Source of the DNA: an uncultured Clostridia bacterium
GTDB lineage: Bacteria; Bacillota; Clostridia; Christensenellales; Pumilibacteraceae
DNA: 8,123 nt
Direction: 5' to 3'
Assembly (NCBI GenBank): GCA_947385185.1
Contig: CANDJX010000072.1
Span: 1 to 8,123 of the forward strand
Below the pieces are notes generated by a model. That model was not told the origin of the DNA. It did not search any database and saw nothing but the letters and a program-made list of their open reading frames with translations. This document shows positions 6,851-8,123 of the stretch, in pieces. Position numbers and translations under genes: made by a program. The first letter of the stretch is position 1, and each line of letters begins with the position of its first letter.

Positions 6851-6880
6851 TATATATGCGCGCGGAAATAAGTTTGTGCA
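6851..6880 (-). promoter_or_regulatory. Weak candidate promoter of ymxH, implying a leaderless message
   Basis: TGCACA (6875-6880) and TATATA (6851-6856) on the minus strand are 18 nt apart. The -35 matches only four of six positions. The -10 ends six bases before the ymxH ATG, so the transcript would start at or within a base or two of the start codon. That agrees with the absence of a Shine-Dalgarno sequence, but the match is weak. Confidence 0.3.
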
Positions 6881-6957
6881 TGACGAATTTGCACTGCTTT
6901 TGTCGAAACCGTATATTCCGGACGCTTGGGAGCAAAATACGGCAGAGGTCACACAAG

Positions 6958-7731
6958 ATGAAAGCAAGAGTGGAAATAAGCGGAATAGACACGTCCAAAC
7001 TTCCGACGCTCACCCACGAGGAAGCCATGGAGCTCATAAGACGCGCGCAAAACGGCGACGCGCAGGCTCACGACAAATTCGTGACCGCGAACTTGAGGCT
7101 CGTACTTTCCATAGTACAGAGATTCTACGGGCGCAAACAGTCGATGGACGATATTTTTCAGGTCGGTTGCGTAGGGCTTATCAAAGCTATGAAGAATTTT
7201 AATACCGATTATAACCTGCGCTTTTCGACTTACGCCGTACCTATGATAATCGGCGAAATACGCCGCTTCTTGCGCGACTCGTCGGCTCTGCGCGTATCGC
7301 GCTCGATAAGGGACACCGCGTACAAAGCCCTTCAGGTGCGCCACGACATCGAAACCACAAGCGACCGCGAAGCCACGCACGAAGAAATCGCGGCGTGCAT
7401 GGAACTGCCCGTAAGCGCCGTAACTTACGCCCTCGACGCTATTTCCGACCCCGTTTCGCTCTACGATCCGATCTATCACGACGGCGACGAAACAGTCATG
7501 GTCATGGATCAGATAGCCGACGACAGCTGCGACGGCGAACGTTGGGCGGCAAACGCCGCTCTCGGCGAGGCTATGGAAAAACTGACCGAACGCGAGCGGC
7601 AGATACTGCTTCTCAGATTCTATCACGGCAAAACGCAGATGGAAGTTTCGACCGAAGTCGGCATTTCGCAGGCGCAGGTTTCGCGGCTGGAAAAAAACGC
7701 GATAAAACAATTGCAGACGCTCATTTCCTGA
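6958..7731 (+). CDS. sigG: RNA polymerase sporulation sigma factor SigG (late forespore)
   Basis: SigG directs late forespore transcription after engulfment. The 257-residue product is full length. The N-terminal block VEISGIDTSKLPTLTHEE is a SigG signature. Region 2 carries NLRLVLSIVQRF (45-56), DDIFQVGCVGLIKA (64-77) and the promoter-reading STYAVPMIIGEIRRFLRD (90-107). Region 3 has RVSRSIRDTAYKALQVR (112-128), and region 4 has the helix-turn-helix TQMEVSTEVGISQAQVSRLEK (226-246). I chose the ATG at 6958 over an upstream in-frame ATG at 6856, because an AGAGGT ribosome site lies 8 nt before it and homology begins there. It is divergent from ymxH and followed by a strong terminator; no sigE lies directly upstream, unlike the usual spoIIGA-sigE-sigG cluster. 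The position of B. subtilis Asn45 (VNGN) is Thr43 here (VTAN). Confidence 0.97.
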   Translation: MKARVEISGIDTSKLPTLTHEEAMELIRRAQNGDAQAHDKFVTANLRLVLSIVQRFYGRKQSMDDIFQVGCVGLIKAMKNFNTDYNLRFSTYAVPMIIGEIRRFLRDSSALRVSRSIRDTAYKALQVRHDIETTSDREATHEEIAACMELPVSAVTYALDAISDPVSLYDPIYHDGDETVMVMDQIADDSCDGERWAANAALGEAMEKLTERERQILLLRFYHGKTQMEVSTEVGISQAQVSRLEKNAIKQLQTLIS

Positions 7732-7747
7732 TCGAAAAAACAGTATG

Positions 7748-7786
7748 AAAAAACCGCTGTCCGGCGCATTCCGGACAACGGTTTTT
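7748..7786. terminator. Bidirectional intrinsic terminator between sigG and a convergent gene
   Basis: The arms AAAAACCGCTGTCCGG and CCGGACAACGGTTTTT pair with a single C-A mismatch around a six-base loop (7765-7770). The GC-rich core is flanked by a run of A on the left and of T on the right, so a U-tract follows the hairpin on either strand. It lies 17 bp after the sigG stop and 23 bp beyond the stop of the minus-strand gene, and can serve both. Confidence 0.93.
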
Positions 7787-7808
7787 CTATAGTCGTCATA
7801 AAATTCGA

Positions 7809-8123
7809 TTACGCTTTTACAAACAGAAAACGAATTTTTACGGTAATGGTATCGACCTGCGGAGCGCTGATCGTTTCTTCGACAACAAGTTCGAAACCGT
7901 CGGTCGTTTTTATCCCGTACGCCGACACTTCGACGGACATTCCGAACGAGACATTCTTGAAAGCTTCTTTCATCGCGTCGGTGAATTCGCCAGATAAGAT
8001 CATTTTGTCGCCGTCTTTCGTATACGACATTTCACCTTTATCATCGCCTTTTAACGTCCAGACAATTTTACCGTCCGTAACTTCCAACGACGTATCTTTG
8101 TACAAAGTATTGTACGTCGTAAC
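7809..8123 (-). CDS. Hypothetical beta-rich protein, C-terminal part (5' end beyond window)
   Basis: The frame stays open to the right edge, giving 104 visible residues before the stop at 7809-7811. An apparent internal TTG start at 8105 is unnecessary; the gene most likely begins outside the window. The sequence alternates short hydrophobic strands with polar turns (SLEVTDGKIVWTLKG, GEMSYTKDGDKMILSGEF) and ends with TITVKIRFLFVKA, which suggests an antiparallel beta-sheet, perhaps a lipocalin-like or repeat domain of a secreted protein. No family is recognised with confidence. It converges on sigG and shares its terminator. Confidence 0.7.
   Translation of the reverse strand, partial: VTTYNTLYKDTSLEVTDGKIVWTLKGDDKGEMSYTKDGDKMILSGEFTDAMKEAFKNVSFGMSVEVSAYGIKTTDGFELVVEETISAPQVDTITVKIRFLFVKA

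Noticed and set aside
6856..6957. N-terminal extension of SigG from the upstream in-frame ATG at 6856
   Set aside because: The extra 34 residues have no similarity to SigG, and a good ribosome site precedes the ATG at 6958 instead.
6949..7710. A 253-codon minus-strand frame
   Set aside because: It is antisense to sigG, which is full length with all regions conserved.
8094..8109. TTTGTACAAA resembling a lambda att core or a Gateway site
   Set aside because: Only the short palindromic core matches, it is within a coding frame, and no integrase or other mobile gene is nearby.

Overview
The window (about 8.1 kb, roughly balanced GC content) comes from the chromosome of an endospore-forming Bacillota. 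An uncultured Clostridia-type lineage is the likeliest source. Evidence is a spoIVA spore-coat ATPase, the late forespore sigma factor sigG and a YlmC/YmxH PRC-barrel protein, set among housekeeping genes (der, plsY, nrdR, a pseudouridine synthase). Affiliation below class is inference from gene content and base composition; I cannot name a genus.

Layout. Nearly everything is on the minus strand. From right to left: a truncated beta-rich protein at the right edge (7809 to the edge); a strong hairpin that can terminate both strands (7748-7786); sigG alone on the plus strand (6958-7731); ymxH divergent from sigG (6515-6844); a promoter plus perfect 16-bp palindrome leading an overlapping three-gene unit of nrdR, an RluA-family pseudouridine synthase and a membrane-anchored, cyclophilin-like protein (6494 down to 4315); a DUF1614-like membrane protein with its own -10 box (4233-3538); der and plsY, one base apart, with a recognisable housekeeping promoter (3531 down to 1526); and spoIVA with a probable sigma-E promoter in the 60-bp gap after plsY (1516 to the left edge, lacking only about the last five codons).

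How it fits together. Der (ribosome assembly GTPase) and PlsY (phospholipid synthesis) are vegetative genes commonly found beside spoIVA in this phylum. SpoIVA is made in the mother cell and builds the base of the spore coat. SigG runs the late forespore programme. NrdR represses ribonucleotide reductase genes. Two arrangements differ from what I expect in relatives: gpsA is not between plsY and spoIVA, and sigG is inverted relative to ymxH-nrdR with no sigE directly upstream.

No mobile element, CRISPR array, tRNA or rRNA was seen, and I found no obviously new multi-gene system. The most unusual items are the cyclophilin-like protein with a degraded active site, the Pro/His/Gly/Cys tail on YmxH, and the palindrome just after the predicted nrdR transcription start.
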